A DNA stretch of 64,000 bases from PWXP01 sp034005525 (GTDB taxonomy: Bacteria > Planctomycetota > Planctomycetia > Pirellulales > Thermoguttaceae), in contig JAVEUP010000021.1 of assembly GCA_034005525.1 (NCBI GenBank), positions 1 through 64,000 on the forward strand, written 5' to 3'. This document shows, in pieces, positions 1 through 9,749 of this stretch; position 1 is the stretch's first letter, and every line of letters starts with the position of its first letter. The translations under genes were made by a program, and so were the position numbers. The notes under the pieces were generated by a model. The model did no database searches and was not told where the DNA came from. It worked only from the letters and a program-made list of their open reading frames with translations.

Positions 1-136
1 ATGGCGTGATATCCACGGTCGCCCATCCCACGTACAATTGCCCGGCCGGCAACTCGTCCGCAGCCGCAAGGCCGGCGGCACCGCAGGCGGCCGTAACCGA
101 TAAAATTACCAGGACTCCGGATCGAGACGTGCGCAT
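1..136 (-). CDS. Neutral-ceramidase-like secreted protein, N-terminal part only
   Basis: The gene runs leftwards off the window; only the first 45 codons are visible. Reading the minus strand from the ATG at 136 gives a signal-peptide-like start (Arg-rich head, hydrophobic core, Ala-rich cleavage region), then a segment ending VGWATVDITP. This matches the start of the mature domain in the neighbouring ceramidase-like protein (VGAASVDITP). An AGGAG box lies 7 nt before the start at 144-148. A second ATG at 141 is in another frame that stops after 11 codons. Neutral/alkaline ceramidase-like proteins (PF04734) cleave N-acyl-sphingosines in their best known members; planctomycete homologues are mostly uncharacterised. 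The family call rests on a short segment and on the neighbouring paralogue. Confidence 0.6.
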   Translation of the reverse strand, partial: MRTSRSGVLVILSVTAACGAAGLAAADELPAGQLYVGWATVDITP

Positions 137-257
137 CGCATGGCTCCTATTTCGAGAGTGACGTGTGTAAACCAACAAAGAATGCGCGACCTCGGCGGCA
201 CTCCTTATATTTCCGTGACCGTTCACGGGGCGGCGCAGGCAGTTTTCTCGCTCCATG

Positions 258-350
258 CGAAGGGGACAGTCCCATTTTCGCGGCGGAAACGGAGGATCAT
301 TGGGCAAAAACGCCCTATGTTCCGCGAAAATTGGGACAGTTCCCCCGTGA
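258..350. repeat. REP-like palindromic repeat, family 1 copy A
   Basis: The two ends are near-perfect inverted copies: GGGGACAGTCCCATTTTCGC at 262-281 against CCGCGAAAATTGGGACAGTT starting at 322. About 38 nt of less conserved sequence lies between them. The same layout occurs at 12937-13026, in decayed form at 53045-53130, inside a gene at 62500-62596, and as a half copy at 22469-22493. It fits a non-autonomous palindromic (REP or MITE-like) element. No transposase for it is in the window. Confidence 0.8.
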
Positions 351-358
351 ACGCTTAC

Positions 359-1834
359 CTATTTCCACAGTTCCTGAATGATTTCTACCGTCTTGTCGAC
401 CAGCATCTGCCCGCCTTCCGGACCGATGATGTTGCTCTGCGGCACGGCCGAGTAATGCCCACCGGCCAGGGCTCGCTCGGTGGGCAAGTAGCTGCCAAAG
501 CCCGACATCTGGACGATGAACGTTTGCGTCGCTTGGGACCGGGCCTTGATTCGGATGCCGTATTCGCAGAACAGTTCGAATGGATTGGTGCAAACGACAA
601 GGTCGCCGAGTCGGACGACGTGAATCTCAACCGGGTAGGTCGCGCCGGGGTCCTTCTGTAATTGCTCGTAGCGTCGGACCACGCCGTGGTGCCAATTCTG
701 GGCCATGAAGGCGACTCGCGAGGCACAGGATGGATCCTTCTCAACCTGCGCCAAGACGTTGTTGTAAGCCGCCAGGGCCTCCTGGTATTGAGCTTCGGAG
801 ATCTTCGATATCGGCAACTGAAGCGTGACGGCCGCATGCTTCAGAACAGGGTCGCCAATCTTCTCCTTCTGGACGGCGTCGAATGTCTGGCTGACGGAAA
901 GATCGATTCGCCGGGCCAACTCCTGCATTTCGTTGATCCCGCGCAGGGCCCGCATCCGCGCGTTGGCGGCCTTGTGTACGAGCGGGCGAGGCGACATGTC
1001 GCCCGCCGCGGAACTCCATCCCAGGACGACCGTATCCTCGCCGTAGCGAGCCTTCAGACAGTCTCGAACCGGAAGCCAGTAGTCGGCATTGATGGCCGAC
1101 TGTCCCTCGACCACCTGCGACGGGCAGGCGACGTTGACGATAATTGCCTTGAGCTTGTCCTGCTGATCGAAGAAGAAGATGGTGCCGACGTCATCGTCGT
1201 CCATGCCTTCGAGGCAAACGAAGTCCGCCTGATTCGTGTTGCCGTACATCCGGGCCGAACCGTTCGCGTAAACGACGCGGCGGCTGAAACCGATACTGTT
1301 GCGGTCGAGCCCATAAGACACCTTGCCCGGCGCGACGTTCTTCCAGGCGGCGACGATGCCATCGCTGATCTTGTCGGCCAGAAACGCGATGGTCTCTTCG
1401 ACCGTCATGGTCTGTTCGTTGACCGGAATGCCCGGCGTTCCCGGCCGCAAGACCGGCGCGGTGTGCGTGTGCGTTGCCGTCAGGACGATATGGCTTGCGT
1501 CAATCGTGGCGTCTTTCGCCGCGACCGCGTCTCTGACCGCCTTGACGAAGACCTCGGGCAACTGCAAGAGGTCCAGGGAGACGAAGGTTGTCGTCACGTC
1601 GGCGGACCGGAGCGCGACCACATTGGCCGTCAGGGGCGTATCGGGCTTCGTGGAAAGGCGCAGGCCGAATTGCCCCCACAAAGCAACCGCTTTGGGCGGC
1701 GTAATATCGACCGACGCGGCGCCAACTTGCAGCTCCGCGCCGTACAGAAGAGCGGGCGTCAGAAGCAAGAGCAAGGGGCCCAGCAGTCGGGCGAAAGCGA
1801 ACCGGAAAACAGTCGAAGAAGCAGTTGTTCTCAT
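359..1834 (-). CDS. Neutral/alkaline ceramidase-like secreted protein
   Basis: A 491-residue protein with an N-terminal signal peptide (hydrophobic residues 18-31). The mature domain starts VGAASVDITPP, and a THTHTAP motif at residues 121-127 is the kind of His cluster that binds the catalytic zinc in the ceramidase_alk N-terminal domain (PF04734). It is shorter than true neutral ceramidases (about 650-750 residues) and lacks an obvious C-terminal immunoglobulin-like domain, so it may act on another amide or ester substrate. The start at 1834 was chosen because it begins the signal peptide and has GGGAG 8 nt upstream; the frame stays open further upstream without a signal. It lies 64 nt downstream of the esterase gene in the same direction and may be co-transcribed. 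Confidence 0.75.
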   Translation of the reverse strand: MRTTASSTVFRFAFARLLGPLLLLLTPALLYGAELQVGAASVDITPPKAVALWGQFGLRLSTKPDTPLTANVVALRSADVTTTFVSLDLLQLPEVFVKAVRDAVAAKDATIDASHIVLTATHTHTAPVLRPGTPGIPVNEQTMTVEETIAFLADKISDGIVAAWKNVAPGKVSYGLDRNSIGFSRRVVYANGSARMYGNTNQADFVCLEGMDDDDVGTIFFFDQQDKLKAIIVNVACPSQVVEGQSAINADYWLPVRDCLKARYGEDTVVLGWSSAAGDMSPRPLVHKAANARMRALRGINEMQELARRIDLSVSQTFDAVQKEKIGDPVLKHAAVTLQLPISKISEAQYQEALAAYNNVLAQVEKDPSCASRVAFMAQNWHHGVVRRYEQLQKDPGATYPVEIHVVRLGDLVVCTNPFELFCEYGIRIKARSQATQTFIVQMSGFGSYLPTERALAGGHYSAVPQSNIIGPEGGQMLVDKTVEIIQELWK

Positions 1835-1898
1835 GAGAATCTCCCGTTGTAAGTGACGACCATGCTGATCGAACGTGGCGTATCCAAGGCGAGAAGGG

Positions 1899-4034
1899 CT
1901 ACTCAAGCAGCCAACCCACGGCCTCGGCTTCCTTTTGCGAGGCGTCGCCCGTGAAGAGGACGAGGGCCTCTGGCCGCGACGCAACCCCATACGCCTTGGC
2001 GGCGACTGCCGGCTTTTCCGACTCGCCGGCGAGCCAGACCGGACGTGGCGCATTCAGCGCGATCAGGCCGGGCACATCGAGGTACTTCGCTCCGCCGGGC
2101 AGGAACATCGGGTGACGGTAATCCAACAAGTTGCCGAAACGAAAACCTTGCGTATCGGCTACAACGCGGTCGATTGCTTCGCCGGCCAGCGCGCCGGCGG
2201 CGACAACAATCGGACCGACGCCGCCCCAGCCGGCGAATGCAACGCTCTTCGGGTTCGGGCAGGGGCTAGCCCCCGGCTGTCGCAACGCCTGGACGATGGT
2301 CAGGACGTCGTGGGCTCGTTGTGCAAATAGCGCATGATTGTAGCCGAACGTGTACCCAGCGAACTCTCGCGGGTTCTCGACCACGCGAGTTTGCGTCACC
2401 GGTTCGCCACCCTGGAAGAGCAGATCGGCGCCCAAGACTGCGGCACCCGCTTGAAGCAGCGCGGCTACCCCCGGTTTGACGGCGCCGCCGGCATCTCGGA
2501 GCGATGCTTGGCCTTGATCATCGAGCCAAACAACCACCTTCCCGGTCCATTGCTTCGGGCAGAAGCACGCGACGTTCACCTCCTCGCCGTGCGTTGCGTT
2601 CAACAGCGTTCCGGTCTTCTCAACCCAGTCGCCACGATCGTGCTCGCTTGCAGGTTGCCACTGCACGTTGCCCGCATTGGCAAGGGTACGGCCGATGACT
2701 ACCTCGACCGCCGGCCGGATGACGTTCTGAATGCCCTCGGGCGTTGCCGCCGCGTCGGCGATCTGCTGCTTGGCGTCCTGGGTGAACCAGGCCAATAGGC
2801 CGCGCTCGAAGTCGGGATCGGCTGCCTTGGGGGCAGGGTGCTGGGCGTCCCATACGCTCAACTGCTCGGGCGGCAGGGGTTCGAAGTCCGTCTCAATCAC
2901 CGGCGAGGGGAAGCCGAGCTTGAAATGCTTGTTGAGGAAGGTGTAGAAAGCGGAGCGAGTCACGGCGTTGTAGTTGTGCGGGAAATGCTCGCCGCGTTTT
3001 AGGAAGATATTGTCCTTCTTGTCATACATCGCGTAGAGTTGTTGCAGCTCGGGAAAACCCTTCGTGGCCATTTCCCTCGTCCAATCATCCGCCGAGTTCA
3101 TGCCCTGCGGCTTCGGGGCGAACAGGGCGGCAAACTCGACGTTACCCGTATCCACTCGCAGCAGGCTGGCGTTCTCGCAGGTACAGCCGCCTTGCATGGC
3201 CGTACTGACCATGACAACGGGGAAGGAAAGCCGGATGCGGTCGTCAACGGCGGCCAGCAGCATCGTTTGCGTTCCGCCGCCGCTTGCTCCCGTAACGGCA
3301 AGCCGCTCCGGATCAATCTCGGGCAGGCTGAGCAGGAAGTCGAGGCCGCGGACGGAGTTCAGCGTTTGCAGCCCCATGATATTCTGGCAGTGGGCCTCCG
3401 CCTGCGGGCTGTAGAGGCCCCAGTTCTCCGTGGTGTTCATTTCGGGGCGTTGCTTGGCGAACCCATGGACCAACTCGCGCGACAATTGAACGGAATCCGA
3501 GTCGCTCAGCATGTCCCATTGCCAGACCACGCAGCCCATCAGAGCGAGCTGCCGGCACTGCGCTTGGAAATTGCTGCGCCCGGCGCACAGGAAGCGTTCA
3601 GCGCCGTCGGCAATATCCTTGCGTACTCTTTCTTCCGGCTTCATCGACAGACGTGCGTCTTTCCAGTGCCCGTGCGCGAACATGACGCCGGGTGCCTTGG
3701 CCTGGATGCTCTTGGGACGGTATAGATTGCCGGTCACGAAGAGGCCGGGCGCGCTCTCGAAATAGACCTTTTCGACCGTGTATTCCCCGCAGTCAATCTT
3801 GCCGTGGATAACCGCATTGAGCGGCGTCTTCGTGGGCATGGGCCACAGGCCGGACGCAACCAGAATCCGCCGCCGCACGTACTCCTTCCGCTGATCCCAC
3901 GCTTCGATGGATTCCGGCGGGCTGAAAGGGAAGTAGCCGTTGAGGTCCTTCGGCGGCTGAAGACGAACATCCTCGGCGGATGCCGTTAGCGAAACGCCCA
4001 ACAGGACAACAAGAGCAATGATGACGTGTCTCAT
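1899..4034 (-). CDS. Secreted acetylxylan-esterase-like alpha/beta hydrolase
   Basis: 711 residues with a signal peptide (hydrophobic residues 4-18, cleavage near ASA-ED). The first half is an alpha/beta hydrolase of the acetylxylan esterase/abhydrolase-25 type: HGHW at 121-124 and the nucleophile elbow GASGGG at 249-254 with Ser251. The second half, after about residue 400, resembles a second, degenerate hydrolase domain whose elbow position reads AGWGG without serine. This two-domain layout is common in planctomycete polysaccharide-degradation proteins; likely substrates are acetylated or methyl-esterified glycans. The start at 4034 has GAGGG 9 nt upstream; an ATG 24 nt further upstream lacks a good ribosome site. 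Confidence 0.7.
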   Translation of the reverse strand: MRHVIIALVVLLGVSLTASAEDVRLQPPKDLNGYFPFSPPESIEAWDQRKEYVRRRILVASGLWPMPTKTPLNAVIHGKIDCGEYTVEKVYFESAPGLFVTGNLYRPKSIQAKAPGVMFAHGHWKDARLSMKPEERVRKDIADGAERFLCAGRSNFQAQCRQLALMGCVVWQWDMLSDSDSVQLSRELVHGFAKQRPEMNTTENWGLYSPQAEAHCQNIMGLQTLNSVRGLDFLLSLPEIDPERLAVTGASGGGTQTMLLAAVDDRIRLSFPVVMVSTAMQGGCTCENASLLRVDTGNVEFAALFAPKPQGMNSADDWTREMATKGFPELQQLYAMYDKKDNIFLKRGEHFPHNYNAVTRSAFYTFLNKHFKLGFPSPVIETDFEPLPPEQLSVWDAQHPAPKAADPDFERGLLAWFTQDAKQQIADAAATPEGIQNVIRPAVEVVIGRTLANAGNVQWQPASEHDRGDWVEKTGTLLNATHGEEVNVACFCPKQWTGKVVVWLDDQGQASLRDAGGAVKPGVAALLQAGAAVLGADLLFQGGEPVTQTRVVENPREFAGYTFGYNHALFAQRAHDVLTIVQALRQPGASPCPNPKSVAFAGWGGVGPIVVAAGALAGEAIDRVVADTQGFRFGNLLDYRHPMFLPGGAKYLDVPGLIALNAPRPVWLAGESEKPAVAAKAYGVASRPEALVLFTGDASQKEAEAVGWLLE

Positions 4035-4082
4035 GGTTATGACCCTCACGTGGTTCATGGTTGTGGTTGGAAGTTCCCGCTT

Positions 4083-5402
4083 CTACAGTGTCCATCCCTT
4101 GCGGTATTCGCGGCGGATGAACGCGTCGGCTTCGGGACAGCCGACGGCCTTCAAGTTGGCGGCGTCCCAGGCAAGCTTCTTGCCGACGCGCAGGGCGACA
4201 TTGCACAGCAGCGCGGCTTCGGTCAGGGCGCCCGAGTACTCGAAGTTGCAGGTCGTCGGCCCGCCGCTCTTGCAGGCTTCGGTCCACTCGCGATGGTGGC
4301 CGATGGAATCGGCAATAAACGGGTCGGGCCGCTTAAACTCCTTGAACCGGTCTTCGGGCAGCAGTTGGTGTCGGCCGTAGTCGGCAATCAGCATCCCTTC
4401 CGCCCCGAGGAACAGCACGGCACTGCCCCACTGCGGAACCTGCCGCTCCTTGACCAGCGCCGGGTACGCTCCGCCGTTGTACCAGGACAGTGCGACGGGC
4501 GGCTGCTCGCCGCGGGCCGGGTATTCTTGCCGAGCGATCGTCCAACGGGCAGCGCTTTCCGGATGAACCGGCCCTTCCGCTTCGACGGTGGTGGGATGGC
4601 GCAGGTCCAGCGCCCAGAACGCCAGGTCGCAGTAGTGGCAGAAGAAATCGCCGAGCGTTCCGTTCCCGAAGTTCCACCAGGAACGCCAGCGACCCGGCAC
4701 GTAGGCCGTGTGATACGGCCGTTCGGCCGCCGGTCCCAGCCACAAGTCCCAATCGAGTGTGGGCGGTACCGGCGGCCGATCCGTCGGCGCGTCCGGCTGC
4801 TGCATGCCGGTGGGGGTGGGCGGCCCATTGAAGTTCGCGCCCAGCCAGACGTGCACCTCCCGCACCGGCCCAATGGCGCCGGACTTGACCAGTTCGACCG
4901 CCCGCCGGTAATTGGCGCCTGCGTGAATCTGGGTGCCCATCTGGGTGACAAGCTTCTTCTCGCGTGCGGCTTGGGCCATCATCCGCGCCTCGTAGACGCT
5001 GTGCGTCAGCGGCTTCTCGCAGTAGCAGTGCTTGCCCAGCTTCATCGCCATTACGCCCGCGGCGGCGTGGGTGTGGTCCGGCGTACCGATCACGACCGCG
5101 TCAATCTGGCCGTGCATCTCATCGAGCATCTTCCGGAAGTCTTTGTATCGCTTCGCCTGCGGGTACTGCTCGAACGTCTTGCCGGCGCGCTCGTCGTCAA
5201 CGTCGCACAGCGCTACGATGTTCTCGTGAGCGGCGCCGTTCACGTCGGCTGCGCCCCGGCCGCCGATCCCGATTCCGGCAATGTTCAGTTTTTCGTTCGG
5301 CGAGTTGCTCTGCGCCCGGGTTGAAGTACCGGAGGTGGTCCAAACGCCCGCGGCCACGGCCGCGGTCCGGAGCATGTCACGGCGAGAAATTGGCATGGAC
5401 AT
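4083..5402 (-). CDS. Tat-exported Gfo/Idh/MocA family oxidoreductase
   Basis: 439 residues. The start carries a twin-arginine signal (SRRDMLRTAAVAAG), so the protein is probably exported folded with its NAD(P) cofactor. The Rossmann glycine motif GIGIGGRG is at residues 43-50, and the EKPLT motif of Gfo/Idh/MocA dehydrogenases follows in the usual place. These enzymes oxidise or epimerise sugars, inositols and glycosides; the substrate cannot be read from sequence. The start at 5402 has AAGGAG 7 nt upstream; a second ATG two codons on is possible. It lies 48 nt upstream of the esterase gene on the same strand, so the three minus-strand genes from here to 359 may form one transcript. Confidence 0.85.
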   Translation of the reverse strand: MSMPISRRDMLRTAAVAAGVWTTSGTSTRAQSNSPNEKLNIAGIGIGGRGAADVNGAAHENIVALCDVDDERAGKTFEQYPQAKRYKDFRKMLDEMHGQIDAVVIGTPDHTHAAAGVMAMKLGKHCYCEKPLTHSVYEARMMAQAAREKKLVTQMGTQIHAGANYRRAVELVKSGAIGPVREVHVWLGANFNGPPTPTGMQQPDAPTDRPPVPPTLDWDLWLGPAAERPYHTAYVPGRWRSWWNFGNGTLGDFFCHYCDLAFWALDLRHPTTVEAEGPVHPESAARWTIARQEYPARGEQPPVALSWYNGGAYPALVKERQVPQWGSAVLFLGAEGMLIADYGRHQLLPEDRFKEFKRPDPFIADSIGHHREWTEACKSGGPTTCNFEYSGALTEAALLCNVALRVGKKLAWDAANLKAVGCPEADAFIRREYRKGWTL

Positions 5403-5752
5403 TGGAGGGCTCCTTGCAGGTTGGGGAATGACGACTGTAACATCGCAACAGTCATGGATTCGCCGGCACTTGCGTAGGCCGGCTACTACGACAACTATAG
5501 CCGCACCGTGTCGGGCACGCAATGGCTCACGCACATGAAGCGGGCCATCGAGTGCCGTCGGCCGGAGCGGGGCAAGAACCATCCCATTGCCGCTTGACAC
5601 CCCGGAGGGCGGTGAAGACAATGGGGGCTTTCCCCGCCTGGAGCCGTTCCAGAGGCAAGAACGGCTTTCATTCTCGCCAAAACCCAGACTGCCATCAAGC
5701 AAGAAGCCGGGGCGCCGTAAACTCGCGGTGACTTGCGAAGAAGGAGGCCGAC
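5403..5752. other. Divergent intergenic region with inverted repeats
   Basis: The spacer between divergent genes must hold promoters for both, but no convincing -35/-10 pair was seen. It contains two inverted repeats: CCCATTG at 5583-5589 against CAATGGG at 5619-5625, and AGCCGTTC at 5642-5649 against GAACGGCT at 5659-5666, the second followed by TTCATTCTC. These resemble short scattered repeats rather than a protein-binding operator. No reading frame here looks coding. Confidence 0.5.
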
Positions 5753-8107
5753 ATGATTCGATCGCCGGCGGTTGCCTGCATATTCCTTTCGCTGCTTGTT
5801 CCCATGACATTCGGCGCCGATGAGCCTGAGATGTCGCTGCAAGCCGGCCACCTGCAAGCCAGGTTGTCGATGGCCGACGGCCGATTGTTGTCGCTTTCGG
5901 TCCGCGGGCATGAGCTTCTGGCCGCGCCCGGTCAACTCCTGCTGCAAGTCGACAAGCACGATCCGGTACCGTTGAACTCGAAGTGGACCGGGCTTTCGGT
6001 CAAACAAGAGGGAGCAGTCTTGATCGTCATGGGCCGCGAGCCGGTTTCGGGCGTTGAATTGCGGGCCGTGTGGAGTGCCGGCCGGAACTTGGAGTGCCGC
6101 ACGACGCTGGTGCAATCCGGGCCCGAACGGCTTGAGGCGGCGGTCGAACTGTCGCTTCCCTGCACGGCCCGCCGGCTGGTGAGGGTGGCGCCTTCGGGCG
6201 GTGAGCCGGCAGCCGTCGATTTCACACAGCGCATGGGCGTCGGTTATCGAGGCGACGTGGGCGGATTGGTCATGCCGGCAACGTTCCTCTATCAGCCCGA
6301 AGAGGATTGGGGCCTGACCGTGCTGGCCGACTTCGCACTGCCCACTCGCGGGTTCGAGTTCTGGATCGACGCGGCTCCGGCACGGATCGCGGCGCGGCGC
6401 GTGCATTTGCGGCTCGAGCCGGGGCGGCCGGTCGACGTATCGCTGATGCTGTTTGGCCACGTAGGCGACTGGCGGCCGGGTTTGGGGCACGTGGTGGAGT
6501 GCTATCCGGAGTTCTTCCGCGTGGCCGAACCGAGGATTTCCGAGTTGCATGGGCCGTTCGTTTGCAGCGGGGGAACCCCGACCGACGAGACCTTGAAACG
6601 GTGGCAATCGCAGCACGTGCAGACGGTCGAGGTCCACGGCACGCTGCCGTTCTACGGGCAGCATTTGCCCTTCGGCGATTCGTGGCCCGTCTTCGCCGAC
6701 GACCAGTGGCATCGTCTGCGGGAACTGCCCGATCCGGACAAGCCGGCCGAGGATGCCTCCTGGAAGGTGATCCACGACTACGTGAGCCGTAAGTCGCCGG
6801 GGCGGATTTCGGTTGCGCAGATCAACGATTACATCCGCCGGCTGCATGCGCACGGCATGTTCGCCCTGATGTACTTCAACCCGACAGAAGCGTGGAGACC
6901 GTGGATTAGCGAGAACTACGCCGAGGCGCTGGCCGAGAACGCCAATGGCGACTACTACCGGGCCTGGTACGAAAGCTGGATGGTTTGCCCCGAGCCCGAG
7001 AGCCGCTGGGGGCGGCATCTCTTGGATGAGTTCCAGAAGATGATGGACTTGTATCCCGAGGCCGACGGCTTCTTCATGGACCAGTCGTGCTACGACCACC
7101 TCGACTACGCGCACGACGATGGATGGACGATCCAGAATGGGCGCACCGCGTATCGCATGGGCTGGGCGATCGGGCGGCTGAACCAGCAGTGCCGCAAGCT
7201 GGCCAAGGCCCGCGGCAAGTTCATCTGGTGGAACGGCCCCTACTGTACCGACATCGCCTATTTCGCCGAAGGCATGATGGCCGAAGCCGGCAACGAGGCC
7301 CAGATTCGCGCGAACTACTGGCTCAGCTCGGGCGGCCGCGCCTGCTGTACCCTTTCGTCCAAGGGTGAAGAAGTCTTCCAAAATTGTGCGGCCTACGGGA
7401 TTTACCCCACGGCGATGCCCGACGGCCCACTCAGCCGCCTGGCTGAACGATATTGGCCGCTCTTTGCGAAGTGGCGCGGCAAGCAGTGGATATTCCATCC
7501 CCGGGCGTTGGAACTGCCCGCGGGCACCAAGGGTAATATCTACCGCCTCCCTGACGGAAATGCTCTGGCCGTGATGGTGACCGGGGGACGCTCCATTGAC
7601 GGACCGGAGGTCGATCTGGACGTGCCGCTGGTCGTCCGCCTGCCCGACGCAGCCGAGGTCCGCGCCGCCTACTTCCTCTCGCCCGATCTTGCCGGTCTCC
7701 GCCGGCTGGCATTTCAGCGCGACGGCGACCTTTTGCGGATCGTCGTGCCGCGCCATCGCAGCACGACGGCCGTACTGCTGGCCACCGGCGGCGTGCACTA
7801 CGCGATGGAGGGCCCTCCGGCAATTGCGGCCGGCCGCAGGACCGAGGCCCAGTTGGTTGTCGACAATTGGACGGACAAGCCCGTCGCGGGACAATGGAGT
7901 GCGGACGGCAAGCCGGGCGAAACATTCCGTGTGGAGCCCGGTCAATCGGTGCGCCGGCCGGTCGTCCTTATTGGCGGCGACGATAAGCAGGCACAGGCGC
8001 GCACCTGCCTCGACGTTCCGCTCGAAGTTGACGGCACTCGGCTGGAGGGGCGTTTCGAGTGCTACACAAGCATTCGGATTCTCAAGGAGCCTGATGCCGG
8101 CAACTAA
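5753..8107 (+). CDS. Secreted putative glycoside hydrolase, DUF6259-like
   Basis: 784 residues with a signal peptide (cleavage near FGA-DEP). The first third looks like a beta-sandwich, the middle (about residues 330-560) like a TIM-barrel glycosidase, and the end like a small beta domain. The segment FFMDQSCYDH, at a predicted barrel strand end, offers an aspartate that could be the nucleophile, and the nearby FIWWNGPYCTD is aromatic and acidic like a sugar-binding cleft. This order resembles DUF6259 and related uncharacterised glycoside hydrolases; the family assignment is from general resemblance. AAGGAGG lies 5 nt before the ATG. It is followed 50 nt later by a ceramidase-like gene in the same direction, suggesting co-expression. 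Confidence 0.55.
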   Translation: MIRSPAVACIFLSLLVPMTFGADEPEMSLQAGHLQARLSMADGRLLSLSVRGHELLAAPGQLLLQVDKHDPVPLNSKWTGLSVKQEGAVLIVMGREPVSGVELRAVWSAGRNLECRTTLVQSGPERLEAAVELSLPCTARRLVRVAPSGGEPAAVDFTQRMGVGYRGDVGGLVMPATFLYQPEEDWGLTVLADFALPTRGFEFWIDAAPARIAARRVHLRLEPGRPVDVSLMLFGHVGDWRPGLGHVVECYPEFFRVAEPRISELHGPFVCSGGTPTDETLKRWQSQHVQTVEVHGTLPFYGQHLPFGDSWPVFADDQWHRLRELPDPDKPAEDASWKVIHDYVSRKSPGRISVAQINDYIRRLHAHGMFALMYFNPTEAWRPWISENYAEALAENANGDYYRAWYESWMVCPEPESRWGRHLLDEFQKMMDLYPEADGFFMDQSCYDHLDYAHDDGWTIQNGRTAYRMGWAIGRLNQQCRKLAKARGKFIWWNGPYCTDIAYFAEGMMAEAGNEAQIRANYWLSSGGRACCTLSSKGEEVFQNCAAYGIYPTAMPDGPLSRLAERYWPLFAKWRGKQWIFHPRALELPAGTKGNIYRLPDGNALAVMVTGGRSIDGPEVDLDVPLVVRLPDAAEVRAAYFLSPDLAGLRRLAFQRDGDLLRIVVPRHRSTTAVLLATGGVHYAMEGPPAIAAGRRTEAQLVVDNWTDKPVAGQWSADGKPGETFRVEPGQSVRRPVVLIGGDDKQAQARTCLDVPLEVDGTRLEGRFECYTSIRILKEPDAGN

Positions 8108-8157
8108 CCTACCAACACAGTTTTCTGTCGAGTCCATCAACCCCAAAGGAGACAATC

Positions 8158-9588
8158 ATGGTCCGATTCACATTCCTGATCCTTGCGGCGATCGTACTCA
8201 CGGCAGCACCGGCCGACGCCCAATCGCCCGACAAGAAGGCGCTGCTGGCCGGAGCCGCGACAAGCAACATTACGCCGCGGCTGGGCGGTGGAATCGTGGG
8301 AAACTTCGGTACCCCACCCCCGGCCGAGTACATCCACGACGAGCTGCACGCGCGATGCTTCGTGCTGGACGACGGCGATTGTCGCGTCGTCCTGGTCATC
8401 ATTGATAATATCTATGTCAGCCGGGAGGTTCTCGATGAAGCCAAACGGCAGGTGACCGAGGCGACCGGCATACCGGCCGATCGGATGCTCATGTCCGGCA
8501 CGCATACGCATTCGTCGGTGAGCGCCCGCTGGAAGAATCCGCTTCAACCGGAGGACGAGTTCACCGAGTACCAGCAGTTCCTGGCCCATCGCATTTCCGA
8601 CGGAGTGCGCTGTGCAATCCATAACTTGCAGCCGGCGCGGATTGCCTGGGGTACGGCCAATCTGCCCGGGCAGGTGTTCTGCCGGCGGTGGCTGCTGCAG
8701 CCGGGCGCCGAGCTGTTCAACCCCTTTGGCGAGCCAGATCAGGCCAAGATGAACCCGGGCAACAGGCCCGATCTGCTGAAGCCGGCCAGCCCCGTCGATC
8801 CGCAGATCGCGTTCCTCGCAATCGAGACAGCCAAAGGCCGTCCGCTGGGTCTGCTGGCGAACTATTCGCTGCACTATGTAGGCGGGGTGCCTCGGCACCA
8901 CATTTCGGCCGATTACTTCGGCGTGTTCGCCGACCGAATCCAGCAGTTGCTGGGCGCCGACCGGCTGGATCCTCCTTATGTGGGCGCGATGAGCAACGGC
9001 ACCAGCGGCAACATCAACAACAACGACTACTCCACCCGCCGTGAGAGGCGCCAACCGTACGAACAAATCCGCCTGGTCGCCGGCGAGTGCGCCCAGGCCG
9101 TATATGAAGAGTACCAAAAGCTTACTTGGCACGACTGGGTACCGCTTGGCATGCGTCAGCGGGAACTGGAATTGGCGGTGCGCAAGCCCACGCCTGCCCA
9201 ACTTGAACACGCTAGGAAGGTCCTGGCCGACCCCGAACGCCCCGACAAGTTCCCGCATGAGCGGAACTACGCGGGAAGGGCCATCGAACTGCTCGAGTCG
9301 CCCGATACAGTCCGCGTGATTCTGCAGGCCGTGCGGATCGGCGACCTGGGCATTTCCGCCATCCCGTTTGAGGTGTTCTCCGATACGGGCCTGGAACTGA
9401 AGGCCCGCAATCCGTTTAAACCCAGTCTCACCATTGAACTGGCCAACGGCGGCTACGGCTACCTGCCCACGCCGGAGCAGCACGAACTGGGCGGTTACGA
9501 AACCTGGTTGGGTACCAACAAGGTGGAAGGCCAAGCCTCGGTCAAGATCGTCGACGCGCTGCTGGAGATGTTTGCGGAATTGAAGTAA
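8158..9588 (+). CDS. Neutral-ceramidase-like secreted protein
   Basis: 476 residues with a signal peptide cleaved near ADA-QSP. The mature part begins LAGAATSNITP, and GTHTHS at residues 114-119 is the zinc-binding His motif of the ceramidase_alk family (PF04734). It is a distant paralogue of the protein at 359-1834, sharing the SNITP/VDITP start, the THTH motif and a glycine-rich end (GYGYLPT against GSYLPT). AAAGGAG lies 6 nt before the ATG. Three related genes in under 10 kb suggest specialisation on lipid or sugar amides or esters, but no substrate can be assigned. Confidence 0.75.
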   Translation: MVRFTFLILAAIVLTAAPADAQSPDKKALLAGAATSNITPRLGGGIVGNFGTPPPAEYIHDELHARCFVLDDGDCRVVLVIIDNIYVSREVLDEAKRQVTEATGIPADRMLMSGTHTHSSVSARWKNPLQPEDEFTEYQQFLAHRISDGVRCAIHNLQPARIAWGTANLPGQVFCRRWLLQPGAELFNPFGEPDQAKMNPGNRPDLLKPASPVDPQIAFLAIETAKGRPLGLLANYSLHYVGGVPRHHISADYFGVFADRIQQLLGADRLDPPYVGAMSNGTSGNINNNDYSTRRERRQPYEQIRLVAGECAQAVYEEYQKLTWHDWVPLGMRQRELELAVRKPTPAQLEHARKVLADPERPDKFPHERNYAGRAIELLESPDTVRVILQAVRIGDLGISAIPFEVFSDTGLELKARNPFKPSLTIELANGGYGYLPTPEQHELGGYETWLGTNKVEGQASVKIVDALLEMFAELK

Positions 9589-9749
9589 AGGGCTGGATCG
9601 GCCTTCGGCCCCAGCAATCGTCGCGGGCAGCCCCGAATGGCCCGGCCAAGGCAAGATCGTTTTGCACAAGGGGTTTACGACAAGACCCAGGGGCGCAAAT
9701 CGCACCCTGGGCCTTGGTTCGTGTAATTTCTCCTGCTCAGATTGCGTCG

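Noticed and set aside
5495..8155. Long minus-strand open frame of nearly 900 codons
   Set aside because: It lies opposite the glycoside hydrolase gene, which has a signal peptide, a ribosome site and protein-like motifs. The minus frame has none and is a by-product of high GC content.
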